The notes under the pieces were generated by a model. That model had not been told where the DNA came from. It worked only from the letters and a program-made list of their open reading frames with translations, and ran no database searches. The position numbers were made by a program, and so were the translations under genes. Of a stretch of 64,000 nt of DNA, positions 36,266-47,960 are shown piece after piece. The DNA comes from Pampus argenteus. Taxonomy: Eukaryota > Chordata > Actinopteri > Scombriformes > Stromateidae. The DNA is taken from NCBI GenBank assembly GCA_036937835.1, contig CM072881.1:6494501-6558500 (forward strand), given 5' to 3'. How positions within the stretch are numbered: position 1 is the first letter of the stretch; each line of letters begins with the position of its first letter.

Positions 36266-37229
36266 TTTCTACAAGTTACATTCTTCCAATGAATCATCAT
36301 CAGACTTTGTTTTTGAAGAATGTAATATAAATCAAACGGCAAAGACGGTCAGAGAAAGGATTGTATGGACAATCTGGCCGTCAAAGTCAGATCTCAACAC
36401 CAACGGGATTGTCGGCTACGAAAGCAGACCTGACGGAGAAAGATATTTCTGGGTTTATAGGTTGAGGTGTTGCATGTGTTTTATCACTGTGGCTTCTGTG
36501 CTGGTAGTTCTCACCTCACATGAAGCAATATATGACCTGTGAAACACAGATAATATGTGTGTGTGTGTGTACAGTTCATACAGGTCTCTGTTGTGTATAG
36601 GTTAAAAGCATTGCCCAATTTATAAAAAAAGCAACTAAAGTTTTAATCGTCTTGTCCGGAGGCGCCTGGAAACGGCTATGTTTAGCAATTCTCAGAGTTG
36701 GCTGAAAACAAAATAATCTCGATGCTGTTTTTGGACGTGTGTTTTTCTTTGTTTCTGACACTGCACATTCCTGCTGGATAACAGGTTTTAGCCGGTTGTT
36801 ATTATGCAGTATTGTGTTTCAAATTCTTCGCCCTGTGTTCAGGATCTGCTGCTCTCTCTGCAGACTGGAAGATTTGAATCCAAAACACCGCATAGCCGTT
36901 GTTATAACACAGCTCGGTATTCGTTGGTCAATATTTCAATCATGCTGGAGTTTACGTCATCTGGAATGATATTATTACTCATGCGAATGTGTTTGGGTAG
37001 CTTATAAATTCAATAATGTTTCATAGCAAGTTATTTTCATTATGTGTAATGAAAAGTATTTTGTACGCACAAAACGTCTATTTGAGCTTGTAATGTTTTA
37101 CAGAGAGAAAGTTGAGTTCAATCTCGTGAATTAGCGAATGTTGTAACATAATCCATAGACAATAGTGATAATTTTTTTCACTAACAAATAGTGTATGGGT
37201 TTGCAATTTAAAATGTAGTATTACATTAC
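36266..37229. other. No gene
   Basis: Open frames at 36198-36542 and 36739-37007 lack any domain or splice context. The sequence is A/T-rich and unremarkable. Confidence 0.45.
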
Positions 37230-38060
37230 ATTACAGTTGCTAATCCCAAAACAGCTAGCTAGAAAGTTAGCCGAAAGAAGAGGAACACTGCTGCTGATAC
37301 ATGTGATAGCTTCTTAGCTGGCTTGCTAACGTTAGCCGCTGGTACATTTTTAATTGATTTAATAAAAAGTCAACCGTTTCGGTTCAGAACAACCTAAACT
37401 AACACAATTTGGTGAAACGAGCATGTAATACAGCATTAAGAGGTTCTGGTCATTTGACATATTTCTGTGAGATCAGGCTGCATCGGTCTTTGCTTTCCAT
37501 AACCGTTAAAAATTAATGATGTTTTCCGTCGTGGCAACTCTGTGGTCAAGGTCTGGTTGGGTTTAGGCACAAAAACCACTTGGCTCGAGTTTGGGAAAGC
37601 TCATGGTTTGGATTAAAGTGATCACTTGAAACATGGTTTCTACTTCGTTAAAGTTACACAACCATGGCGACAGTAAACACAATGACAATCGTTACATTTT
37701 TATTTATTTTTTTAATTTTGTTTTCCTGTTTCCGACCGCGAGTCGGGACTAGCGGTCTCCTGCAGCCTACGTCCGCTTTTAACCATCTAATGATCTATCC
37801 AACCACCCAACCCGCCTCCTACTTCATACAAATATTTTCTCACTTTATATTTGTATTTGTACGAGTATATCACTGTGTCTACCATGACAAAATATTCCTA
37901 ATTCACTTAAACCAGGACTGCACCAGCACGTAATTATAACACATAATGTGCCACGCCCACGTAATGCGCTGCTAAGAGGTCGTGGTCATTTCACATGTTT
38001 CTATGAGAGCAGGCGAGGTTGTATGAAGCCGTAAAAGTCGGCTGAGAGGCTGTTAAACAT
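37230..38060. repeat. Dispersed repeat with internal direct repeats
   Basis: TCGTGGCAACTCTGTGGTCA, GGGTTTAGGCACAAAAACCAC and CCAACCCGCCTCCTACTTCA are phrases of a common percomorph repeat. Two direct repeats of about 57 bases (37421-37480 and 37958-38014, sharing TAAGAGG...TGGTCATTT and ATTTCTGTGAGA/GTTTCTATGAGA) flank the central 480 bases. Confidence 0.6.
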
Positions 38061-39980
38061 CTTGTTTTCTATTTCTAACACATTAAATACAAGCGATATG
38101 AGCAACGTAACATTGCAAATTACCAATATATTTCATTTCAGTGAGTAATACCTTATTGATTTGTTTTTTTTGTTGTTTTTTTTAAGTAACTTGCCCGACA
38201 CAACTGTAGATAACCAAATTTCTACATGATTCATTACCTTATATCTTTTTTTATATATATATTATAAAGCTTTCAGAAGCCAATTTTAAATTATGTTTAT
38301 GGGAAAGGTTCTGTGCAACTCACCTAAACATCTAAAAAAAAAAAAAAACCTAAAGCAACTCGTCAGCACTGCAAGTAGGGAGCAGATTTTTATGCTCCTC
38401 CACAAAAGTAATAAAATAATGTGTTGTACAGATCAGTAGTCTCCGGTTAAAAAGGTCAGTTTGTGGAAAAACACTCGAGCTGGATGCAAAAAGGTATCAT
38501 TTTTGGTTGTTAAGTATGAATTACAGGAACTGAATGTGTTCGGGGCTGATGTTTAAAGGTTACTGTAATTAACTATAACAGCATGCAGTACTGTAAGGTA
38601 TAGATCATTTGGAAGGTTTCTTTCCAAAACACTAAAAAAACAGCTGTGAACATGAGTAATGGAGAACAACAGACATTTTTTTTGTTGTTGTTGCTACCTA
38701 CTTACAGGCTGCTTGAACAGTGTAACAAAAAGTTTAATATCACTGATAATAAAAAGCAGGGAGTTTGTGAGCTTGCTGTTGTTCTTCCAGTCACCGTCAC
38801 CTCATCCATTTGATCTCACACACACACGCACGCACGCACGGACACACACACACACACACACACACTCTTCTCTTACTTCCTCCTTCCCATCACCATATTG
38901 CCATAGGTGGCAGTCGCAGTGGCTGCAGCGCTGAGGGGGACCACACAGGGAGAAGAGTTCAGAGAAAAGGGATTGGGGGGATAACACCAGAAGTAGGATG
39001 ACTTTATCTTCCCTGGCTGCTGGAAATGATGAGTCAGCAGTATAGTATGTCGATCTGGGGCTGTGTGCGAGTGCGTGTGTGTGCGAGTGCGTGTGTGTGT
39101 GTGTGTGTGCGAGTGTGGGTTTATGATGAAGGCTATAAGGTCAGCAGACAGTGCTCGGTTAGAGTAAACCTATAACGTAAGCGTATATAACATAATTTAA
39201 CACCACAGACAGCAGGCTGTGTGCAAGCTCTGGACCAAAGCTGTTTTTTAACACTTGTCTCCCTTAAGAAAATCCCACTCAATAAAACACTGTTGATATA
39301 ACATCAGTAAGTGGAGCCAACTATCCTTTGACGCCACGTCCAGGCCTTTAAGACGGAGCTCCTCGGTGGCCTGCAGTCATTAATCCGTAGTGTTGGAGGT
39401 CTGCACGAAGATGGGATTATTCTTACCGCGTGTGCTACTGAATAATCAATTTATTTTATTTTATTTTACTGCTTTCTGTGCATATATGGCCATGTGTGTG
39501 CGTGTGTGTGTGTGTCTGTGTTTATCCAGTTGTAATTGGAGTGCAGGTAGGCACACTGTGTCATTTTGTCCTAATCTCCTCCTGGGCAATTCAGCCAAAA
39601 ACAGCCCCCCATAGACCCCGCTTGACCCTGCGCCTCGGTTTGCAATTACAAAGCTGTACGACACACACACACACACACACACACACTACCAAACCTGTCC
39701 ACATTCATCGTGTGGTAGACAGATACCAGGACCTCCGTGGGCGTGTGTTTCCAGAGGAGATGTGACCTTAATTGCTTAAGTCTTAAATTATCTTTAATTG
39801 TGCTCGCTGTGTTGCTTTATGGTAATGGAAGGGGGAGGGGGGGGGGGTTGCCGGGTTCATGTTGAGCTGTAGTTACAGCAGGAAACAGGGCAGTGAAAGG
39901 CCATGTAGTCACCTCCAGCTGAGTCCACACACACACACACACTAACAGAGGTCCAAATGAGAGGCACACAGACATTTAAT
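38061..39980. repeat. Microsatellite-rich interval
   Basis: CA repeats at 38819-38865 and 39660-39687, TG at 39066-39118 and 39494-39520, a G run at 39831-39848, and short CA at 39928-39941. The unique pieces between (39580-39655 with TTTGCAATTACAAAG; 39765-39825 with CTTAATTGCTTAAG) may be regulatory. No gene. Confidence 0.7.
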
Positions 39981-39989
39981 TTATTTTTA

Positions 39990-40440
39990 TATGTATAAGT
40001 GTGGGCATGCATAAGATTTGAATATGCAAATAGTCGCACTCTTGGAGTTTATCTTCTTGGCGTGCGATTAACATTGGCAGCAATGTGCATCAATGTATTT
40101 AATAATCTGAAGACGGATGTCATTTGGAGCCAATGGACGGATTGTGATATTATATTTCCTATCAATAATATAGAGGTTAAATGAATTGTTAAATGAATCA
40201 ACTTTTTAAACCTCATATGTTGAAATAATCTTCCCTAGCTGTAGCAATGGAGGACAATAAGGCCATTTAAAATTATATAATATTATTAAAATACATTGCA
40301 AGATACTTCTGAAACATATTTAACAATATAGGAACATCTCAGGGTATTTTGAAGGAGCATAGCTGTGCTATTATTTAAAATAACTGATCACAGTCAATTA
40401 TGCAAATAGACCAGTATTTGTCAGCTCCGTGCCTTTCTCA
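39990..40440. promoter_or_regulatory. Best enhancer candidate, about -27.5 kb
   Basis: A 450-base repeat-free block. It has perfect octamers ATGCAAAT near each end (40024-40031 and 40400-40407), SOX cores ATTGTT (40185-40190) and AACAAT (40322-40327), and several homeodomain-type sites (GCGATTAACATTG, TTTAATAATCTG, CAATTATGC). No frame has coding character. It lies about 27.5 kb upstream of the predicted start site. Mammalian SOX9 has a known enhancer, E1, about 28 kb upstream, but equal distance proves nothing because fish intergenic DNA is usually shorter. Confidence 0.45.
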
Positions 40441-40800
40441 TCTCGCTTTCTCGGTTTTTTGGTTTCTTTTTTCCTCTGATTTTTTTTTTTTTCTTCTTTT
40501 CTTCTTGACATTGCAAATGTCTCTTGGAAAGGTTGACGCATTATCGAAACTTTTATCGCTTTGACGTGACCTGAAGTAGTTTTTCTTTTTGGGAATCGCC
40601 TCCTGTACGGTGGCGTCCAGCAGCCGTGTTGTTTTTACTTTCAGCAGTGTGTGTTGCTGCTGCACAAAGTTGCGATGTAAGTGTTAATGTCGCAAACGCT
40701 TGTCAATATCACAACATCATCACATATTGAATAATAAGATGTCTCACACCTCTAGTAGCCGCTACGTCTGGTAGCATCACATTAGTGCTCTCTTGTGTTT
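40441..40800. other. No gene
   Basis: T-rich and mixed sequence, including a T run at 40480-40491. Nothing further is supported. Confidence 0.5.
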
Positions 40801-40809
40801 AATTTAGGG

Positions 40810-41340
40810 AACATCCAACCTGTTCTCACTCAGAGACATCAGATGTCTATATCCATTCGGAGCTGGTGGATTGGATGGCCAAATAAATAGATAGCAAAAT
40901 CTAAACCTAACCAGACCTTAACCACAGTGTCATCGCACCATAAAACATTGTTGTTGGGGTTTTTCTTACAGTAACTGCCATCATACTGCTTGTGAAACAA
41001 CTGCGTTAAAGGGCCACCCAGTGCATTAAGGAGTGACGCCAAGATGTTTTGTCAGTGTGATGTGTAGCTGTCAGACTGCATGTTATGCAATGAAACTGAA
41101 TGCGCTGCAGCTGTTTGCTTGTGATATTGCGTTGTGTCTGCATGTTTTATTGGTATTGTGCAGCACGGTTTTCTTGTGATACAAATGGATCTATGCACGG
41201 ACCTGACTTCGCTTGACATGCCGTCTACCAGATAAACACGACAAAACATGCTACAGCATGTAATATCAAACATGTCACTCACAGATTGACATTTCCTGGA
41301 CACAGTCAATTCTTTGAGGGAGAAGTAATCTTATTGGTCG
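40810..41340. repeat. Probable dispersed repeat
   Basis: AACCTGTTCTCACTCAGAG at the left and ORF-free sequence with short palindromes to the right resemble a fish repeat that I recall only in part. The right end is unresolved. Confidence 0.35.
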
Positions 41341-43950
41341 AATTAAACCCAGTGGGTGGAGCTAAAATGCTTGTTCTGTCTAATTATTTGCAGCTCAGTC
41401 AAAAACACAAGGTATAAATAAGGAAGCTCATATTATGCTGACTCGCATATTTACAGTTAATATAAAACTTTGCTGTTTGGCTCGGCTGACCTTTCAGGGT
41501 CCCAAATGCCAAGATTATGAAAAGTGTCATAACCATTTATATTGTTCATTTAAAGCATATTTTGAGCACTGTTTCTCCCGTTTGCCAACTTGCACTCCAA
41601 AAATCTTTCCTTTCTCTGTGTCTAGTGAGATTCAACTCAACCAATAAGATTATTTGTTGCGCCCTGCTTCGGAGAAACATCTGCAAAAGTAAACCTGCGT
41701 TAATTTCAAATATTACAGGAAGTGAAGGTGGATGGGGTGAGCCTCGGACTGGCGGGGTCACAGAAGCATTGAAACCCTTCTAGCCCTCCACTCAGGAAAC
41801 ATGAACATGCATCTTATCTAATGGGCTACATAAACACAGTACATTTCTAAAAAACAAGTTTTCCAGCAGTGACTGCTGGATATCACACAGGTGGGTGTGT
41901 TACAAAAGCAGCTGTCAGACTGACAATCCCTCAGTGTCAACACATCAGCGTAACACCCACCCAGCTCTCGCTGCCTCCCTCCGTCCTTCATCGTGTCTTT
42001 TTATTTCAGAGGTCGGGCGTCGCTGGGTGACGACAGCCGGAGGTCAGAAGCCTGACCGCCATTAAACTGTCAGAGGTCAGAGTGTAGGCAGGAACCTGAC
42101 GTGTGCTGCGATGTAAACCTGCTTTCTTCACTGGCTTTGGGGAATATGACTGCATAGATATTAGTGTATTAAACATGTAGTTTCCAACTGCCAGAAACTA
42201 AAAGATGCTAAAACGCTGCATAGAGTTGAGGGGAACTGCACAGTCAGGTGATCTCCTGTAGGTTCATCATTGTGAGGAACCCCTCTGACACATGTAAACA
42301 CTTCATCCGTTGTTATTATAAAAAATATTCAGAATTCCAAAACCTGTTATAACCTATGTTAATATACTGTAGATGTAATCAATATTGGTGTTCAAAGCAG
42401 GCTGCTACCTCTTCAATACAGGACACTATTCTATACAGTCAAGACATTAGAGTAGTTATGTTATTTAGCCACTTACACCGTGTTATTTTACACTTAAATG
42501 ACTTTACCCATAAATTAATCCAGTGGAGCTATGAGATTTTTTTCAGCCCAGTACAAGTGCAAAAGTTTTTACCATTTGTTTTTATAATCAGTGATTAAAA
42601 CTTATAAGTAATAAAAATAAAATAATAAATAAATATTCACAATCTTTTTAAAATAGTGTTTGCGTTGTATGATTTATTTTATTTGAAGATGGTGGAGGTT
42701 TTCCAGTAGCACCAGTTAGCAACACATAACATACCTGGAGGGCATAAATCTAAGAGCAATCACAGTGAAACCAACGTCAGGGAATATTTGCTGAAATAGT
42801 ATATTGACAAACATAAACTATATGGGTGGGAGAGGCACTTAATGCAAAATATAGCGCGTTGCCAGGTACATTTCTGTGGCTTTCCGAGCTCTGTGTATGT
42901 AGTGTATTTATATATATATGTGTGTGTGTGTGTGCATGCATGCTGACACATTTGTAGCTGGATATTTCACAGGCTTGGCATAAGTCCTTTACCTATGTGT
43001 GGTCCTTCTGTAAACATGTCAGTGTTGGAAACTGCTCAACATGCATGCACGGTACACAACATCCACACACAAACAGCATCGGTAGATACAGTCTGTGAAT
43101 GCAATTCATTAAATGAGAACATGGTTAGTTAACGTAACAAATATGCTCTCACTTTACTTACTGATAGTAACATGAAACCTGGGTTGCTCATTGAAATTGA
43201 ATGAACTTGTCACAAAAAAACAGGGAAAAATTTGTTCCGTTTTTTTTTTTTTAAACAATTTATTAAATAATTTCTGTATATATTCAATATATGTAAAAAT
43301 ACAAATACATATACAAATAAATACATACATACAAATACAAAAATACAAATAGAGGTAATTACAGGGTCTGTAATTTATTAATCACATTTTAATCACAAAC
43401 CCTGTGACAAAATAAATGAAATTCAAATAACCTTTTGTGCAACTAAACTATTGAATAAAAAGACATAAGTTAAACCGTTAATATATTTATTTAGTATTTT
43501 ACTTTGTTCATCTATTTAACAAACAAATAATTTACGCAAAGTGCAGGTAACAACGCTCTTATCCAGCGTTCCACCGGGACGTAAAAATGAACCCTCGATG
43601 AGCCAAGTGAAACACTTCCGTCGTCCATCTTTGTTTTACTGGATGTCGCGTGTGCGTCTGCTTTACGGGTGCCAGAAACAAGTGAATACAAAGGTTCCCG
43701 ATCAAAAACTTCTGATATTATTCTAAAATTATAATATGTGATATGTAGGTCCTTAGCGTCAGTCAAAATTTAACCTGTGTTGCAAAAATGAAAATGCAAA
43801 AAAGTGCGTATATTTTATGTATCCGCTCGGAGTGCATTATGTGTGAATATCTGAATAATGAATGCGTTTCTAACCATAATTTATAGTTTTTTTTCCTGTA
43901 AAATGTATTTCAACACAGCCAGGGATAAAAATTCCAGTAGGAAAATACTA
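41341..43950. other. No gene; A/T-rich with microsatellites
   Basis: TG repeat at 42919-42933, and ATACAAAT/ACATACAT-type tandem at 43294-43351. 41770-42090 is quieter, with TTTCCAGCAGTGACTGCTGG (a short palindrome). No coding or strong regulatory signal. Confidence 0.5.
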
Positions 43951-43964
43951 AATATCTTTTATGC

Positions 43965-44160
43965 AACTTAAAGCTGGAGTGTTGGACCTTTTGTCTCCTC
44001 TTCCGGCAGTGAGAATATTTGCACAAACACACACGTACATCGCAGGCTTTTTGGTCACGTTCTATTAAGCCCGATATAATTTGGAAAGTGTAGAAGACCC
44101 CCCGATTTAAATTATGTGATCCGCATTCAAGGTGAACTGGAAGTTTGCAGTTTCGGGCTG
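43965..44160. repeat. Probable dispersed fish repeat fragment
   Basis: AAAGCTGGAGTGTTGGACC, TTTGTCTCCTCTTCCGGCAG and GAGAATATTTGCACAAACAC resemble a high-copy teleost repeat in which CTTTTGTCTCCNCCTGGNGG recurs. Ends are unclear. Confidence 0.45.
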
Positions 44161-44199
44161 GTGGAAGTCTCTGGTTTACATTCAAATAGCATAAATTGT

Positions 44200-44430
44200 T
44201 TTACTGTGAAATTAATCTGGCAGTAAAAGGCTTAATCAGCATTGTGTAAACTCGTTTGGCAAGGCCTTGAATGCAACGGATGTTTATTCATATGTAGAAG
44301 TTCCACACTCCAGGTTTAAAATATTTGCATTAATTAGCAACGTCTGATATGATCTGCTGCCGGAGACGTTTGTCATTTTTTAAAATGCATTTTAAGCAAA
44401 CATCAGCGTCAGGTAAAACTGAGTAGCCAC
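44200..44430. promoter_or_regulatory. Candidate enhancer, about -31.7 kb
   Basis: Contains ATTTGCAT (reverse octamer, 44323-44330) abutting TAATTA (44331-44336), and AAAATGCATTTTAAGC. The block is non-coding, with no simple repeats, and its texture is like that of conserved developmental enhancers. Confidence 0.42.
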
Positions 44431-47380
44431 TACCAGAATGTTTTTAATGTGATAATCTGAGTTTGTCTGTTGTCTGTGCTGGTCCACAAAAAAACCCCCA
44501 AATGTAATCTTTAAGTTTGGAACAGATATGTAAAGACATCAGAAAACAAACTCTTCCCCCACAGCAGCACAAAGAGCCACAAATGTGTCTTTTTCCGCTG
44601 CTTATTGTCACACAATGTGTGATGCCTGTTGCGAATTTGACTTGAGGATGTTCCTATCTGTCCCCTGTGAGTGTGTTATGTTTCCCTGGCCAGGTGTGAC
44701 TTTCCTGTCACATGACCAGACTTTACCCACGTGTAACGTCGGTGGTGACCCTCTGACCTCTCTAGACTCTGTTTCTGATTCATTTTCATTGCACACGTTC
44801 TGTAAAATTGGACAAAATTGAATTTAAAACCGTAACAGAGTAATTGCCTAAAATCCAATATATAACCGATGGACTTTTTAATGGTTGATCTTGTCAGCTG
44901 TAAATCACTCATATTGATCAAGCGTACTGTGTCTTTATCTGCTCCTGTTTCACGAGCACACACAAATATCACATGTTTAACTCCATGTTTTCCTTTGGGG
45001 AGTAAACCTTTTTCTTTTTTTTTTTTTTCAGTTCATTTAAATTTATAAGAATCAAGTGAATGGAAATCTTTTTTCTTTTTTCCCCCTCCTCCTCCTCTTT
45101 TTAGCGGGGGGAGTTTTATGGCTAGAAAAACAGAATTTGTGGTTTAGACGGTCGAGGTTTGATGCAAACGGCTTTGGAACCTTTTATGCACCCTGGCGTC
45201 CAGGAGACTAAAGAAAATATTTTGCTTTCCACCCTTTCGAGCCTTTTAGCCTCTGCTAGGGGAAAAGGAGAGAGGGGTCGAGAAAAAAATTCTTGTGGAG
45301 AAGAAGAAGAAAAAAAAAAAAAAAATCTCTCCAAGGTCAAATGTCCTGAGTGGGATGGCTGCCAGATCTCCTCCATAACCACTTTGCTCACACACAGTTA
45401 TACGAAGAACACACACAGTTACACACACACACACAGGTGGAAGGACATTGGACGTACTGCAGAAGCACACAGAAACACAAAACTAACGAGGGAATTAAAG
45501 AAAAAATGAATTTAAAGTAAAGACGTTTAATCTAAGTGCAAAAAGATCATCAGATAACTGCAGTGCACAAAGATTGTGGAAAACGTGTGTGTGTGTGCAT
45601 GTGTGTGCAACAGAAATACAGCGAGAGAGCAAACAAATGTTTCCTCGTCACAATTCTGTCTTTGTGTGCATGTGAACATGTTTTGCTTCCACGGTGCTTT
45701 ACGCTCATTGAAAAGTCTAATCTCTGATTAACCGTGATGTCACACACACACACACACACGCACGTACATGTGTAAGTGAACATGGGCTCGCAATCCATAT
45801 AGCCTCCTGTGTGTAATTAGGATGCAGTGTGGGGTAGCTTAATGTAAAGTCCATTACTAGAGATGTGGAGGCTGATTGCATTCAGGTCGTACTCGGCCAC
45901 ACAGAGGACACGCTGCAACAACAGAGAGCGACGAGGTGACGCGGAGGCCGAGCTCGCACGCTGCACACTGGTGCTCCTGTGTCGCTCCGCCTGTTGGCTA
46001 CAACAACTGTTAAAGGGGATGCTTTACTCCACCAGACATCAGATGATAAAAAGTCACTAAACAGACGGTGTGAACTTAAATGCAGTTATCGTGTTTGTTT
46101 GTTTTTTTTTTATTGTCTTTCTGATTTAGTTACTTAATCTTGATGAGTTACTATGTGATTGATCTGTCTGTTGTTAAAGTAAATCATTGAAAATATAATA
46201 GTTATGTAATGCTAATGTAATCTGAAGCGTAGATACTGGAGCACACGATTCACGTATGTAACACACGAAGGTGCAAACGTTTCAATGTGCACTTCATCAA
46301 TATGTTAAAAACAACACATGTTTCACACACATCACATGAGAGGCCAAGTCTGATGGAGCAACGTGTCTCACTAACGCATACACTATATATATATTCTCTT
46401 TACGAATAGCAGCTTTGTCTTCAGCAATGTGTGATTTAAGAGGACGTTTGGTCCCACATGAACATTTCAGAATGTAAATAACATGGGTAGCACTGCAGGT
46501 TATGACGGAGTTAATATATGCTTATTAATGTAATTTAAGGGACAACATTATTTCACGTTGCTTATAGCAACGTATATTGGCTTGTTGAATCATTGATATA
46601 TTATCTCAGTGATTGTTTTAAGTAAAAGTGATCCTGTCCTGTTTGATATATACCAGTATATCGCAACGTCACAACTATTTTGGAGCCGAACAACGTTTCC
46701 CTGTAAAACACCATTAAGCATTAATGCAGTAGATAATATTCTTCTCTGATGATGAGGCGCAGCATCAGAGTCCGGGCTCGGGTTGTTTGTTCACCAGACA
46801 CTGACACTCAGGATTCATCTTGCAGCGGAGAACATGGTGTGAAGTTTTCTCAGGCTGCCGCTGCTGTAAGATGAGCCAGGAACCAGCTGGAGCTGCAAAT
46901 AGATGAGGTGTGTGTGTATGTCTCTGTGTGTGTGTGTGTGTGTGTGTGAGTGTGTGTTGATCCATGACTTCATAATTACCAGCCGCTCTCGGGGGACCAT
47001 CAGTGTGCTGCTGGCGACCTAAGCAGTGACCTCATCAGTGACATCACACCTGATTGGGGGGGGGCTGCTTCAGTTCAGAGGCAAAACAGGAAGCTGTGAT
47101 TGAGTACATGCAGGAGCACGTGTGTGTGTGTGTCAATGTGTGTGGGCTCATGGCTATATTCATATGTGTGTATGCATATTTAAACTTGTTTGGGTCATGT
47201 GCCCTTCGATCAGTGTATTCAAACGGGTATGTGTGTGTTAGTGTGTGTACATGTGCTTCCCTCTGCATCATCGGCTCTATTCACACTACACTGAGTCCAT
47301 TCCTATATTCAACATGTGTGACACCACGTTGCTGTTTTCATGGCCTATATTCGTTGTGTTTTGTTTTGTTTTGGCTGACC
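44431..47380. other. No gene; several microsatellites
   Basis: T/A runs (45010-45025, 45309-45325), CA at 45418-45435 and 45739-45760, TG at 45584-45608, 46906-46957 and 47119-47133, and a G run (47057-47063). Open frames here mostly translate these tracts. Confidence 0.6.
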
Positions 47381-47389
47381 TGCAGCAAT

Positions 47390-47960
47390 ATTAATGGTGC
47401 ATTAATCACAAGATGTGATTAGTGTATTTCCCACACTGTGATGTATAACGGTTATCATTCAGGAGATAAATAAATTAAAGGCCTATCCTGAGTGGCAAAA
47501 ATAGAATTAGTATATGCAAATAATTGAACAGGGATGAATTTGATTTCTTTCTACTTACTAACAATGTAATCAGTTTTCATCCACCGTGATTTAGAATTTT
47601 AAATAATTGGCTAAATGCATCATGGGAGTCAATATTAACTTTTCCCATAAAGTCTCTGTTTCTGTACATTTAACTCTGTATCAAAGAACCAGATATTTTC
47701 TAACATAATTATTCATCTTGTAGACTGATTATTAAATGTGTAGAGTTTTATGCAGATCTGAGCTGCTGAAAATGTGTCATTATTTCCATGTCAATATCTT
47801 AATCATTACATATATTGGCGCACATACATATATATACGTACTGGCACATATTGAGCTTCCATTAATACATTAACGCGTATATCAACAATCATCCAAAGAA
47901 ATTGAATGTGGTCCATAATTCAGTATCTGCATTGTAACTCATGATATGAGCACAGGGTTC
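47390..47960. promoter_or_regulatory. Candidate enhancer, about -35 kb
   Basis: Dense homeodomain and POU sites: GGTGCATTAATCAC, a perfect octamer ATGCAAAT at 47514-47521 joined to AATTG, AACAAT at 47560-47565 and TTTTAAATAATTGGC. It is repeat-free across 47390-47800. Function is inferred. Confidence 0.42.

Noticed and set aside
36198..36542. 114-codon plus-strand ORF
   Set aside because: Begins inside a recognised dispersed repeat and has no recognisable protein features.
38819..38865. Regularly spaced repeats as a CRISPR-like array
   Set aside because: These are simple CA/CACG microsatellites in a vertebrate genome, with no spacer structure.
39990..40440. Direct assignment of this block as the orthologue of mammalian SOX9 enhancer E1
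   Set aside because: Only the distance agrees. Fish and mammal intergenic lengths differ greatly, and no alignment could be done.
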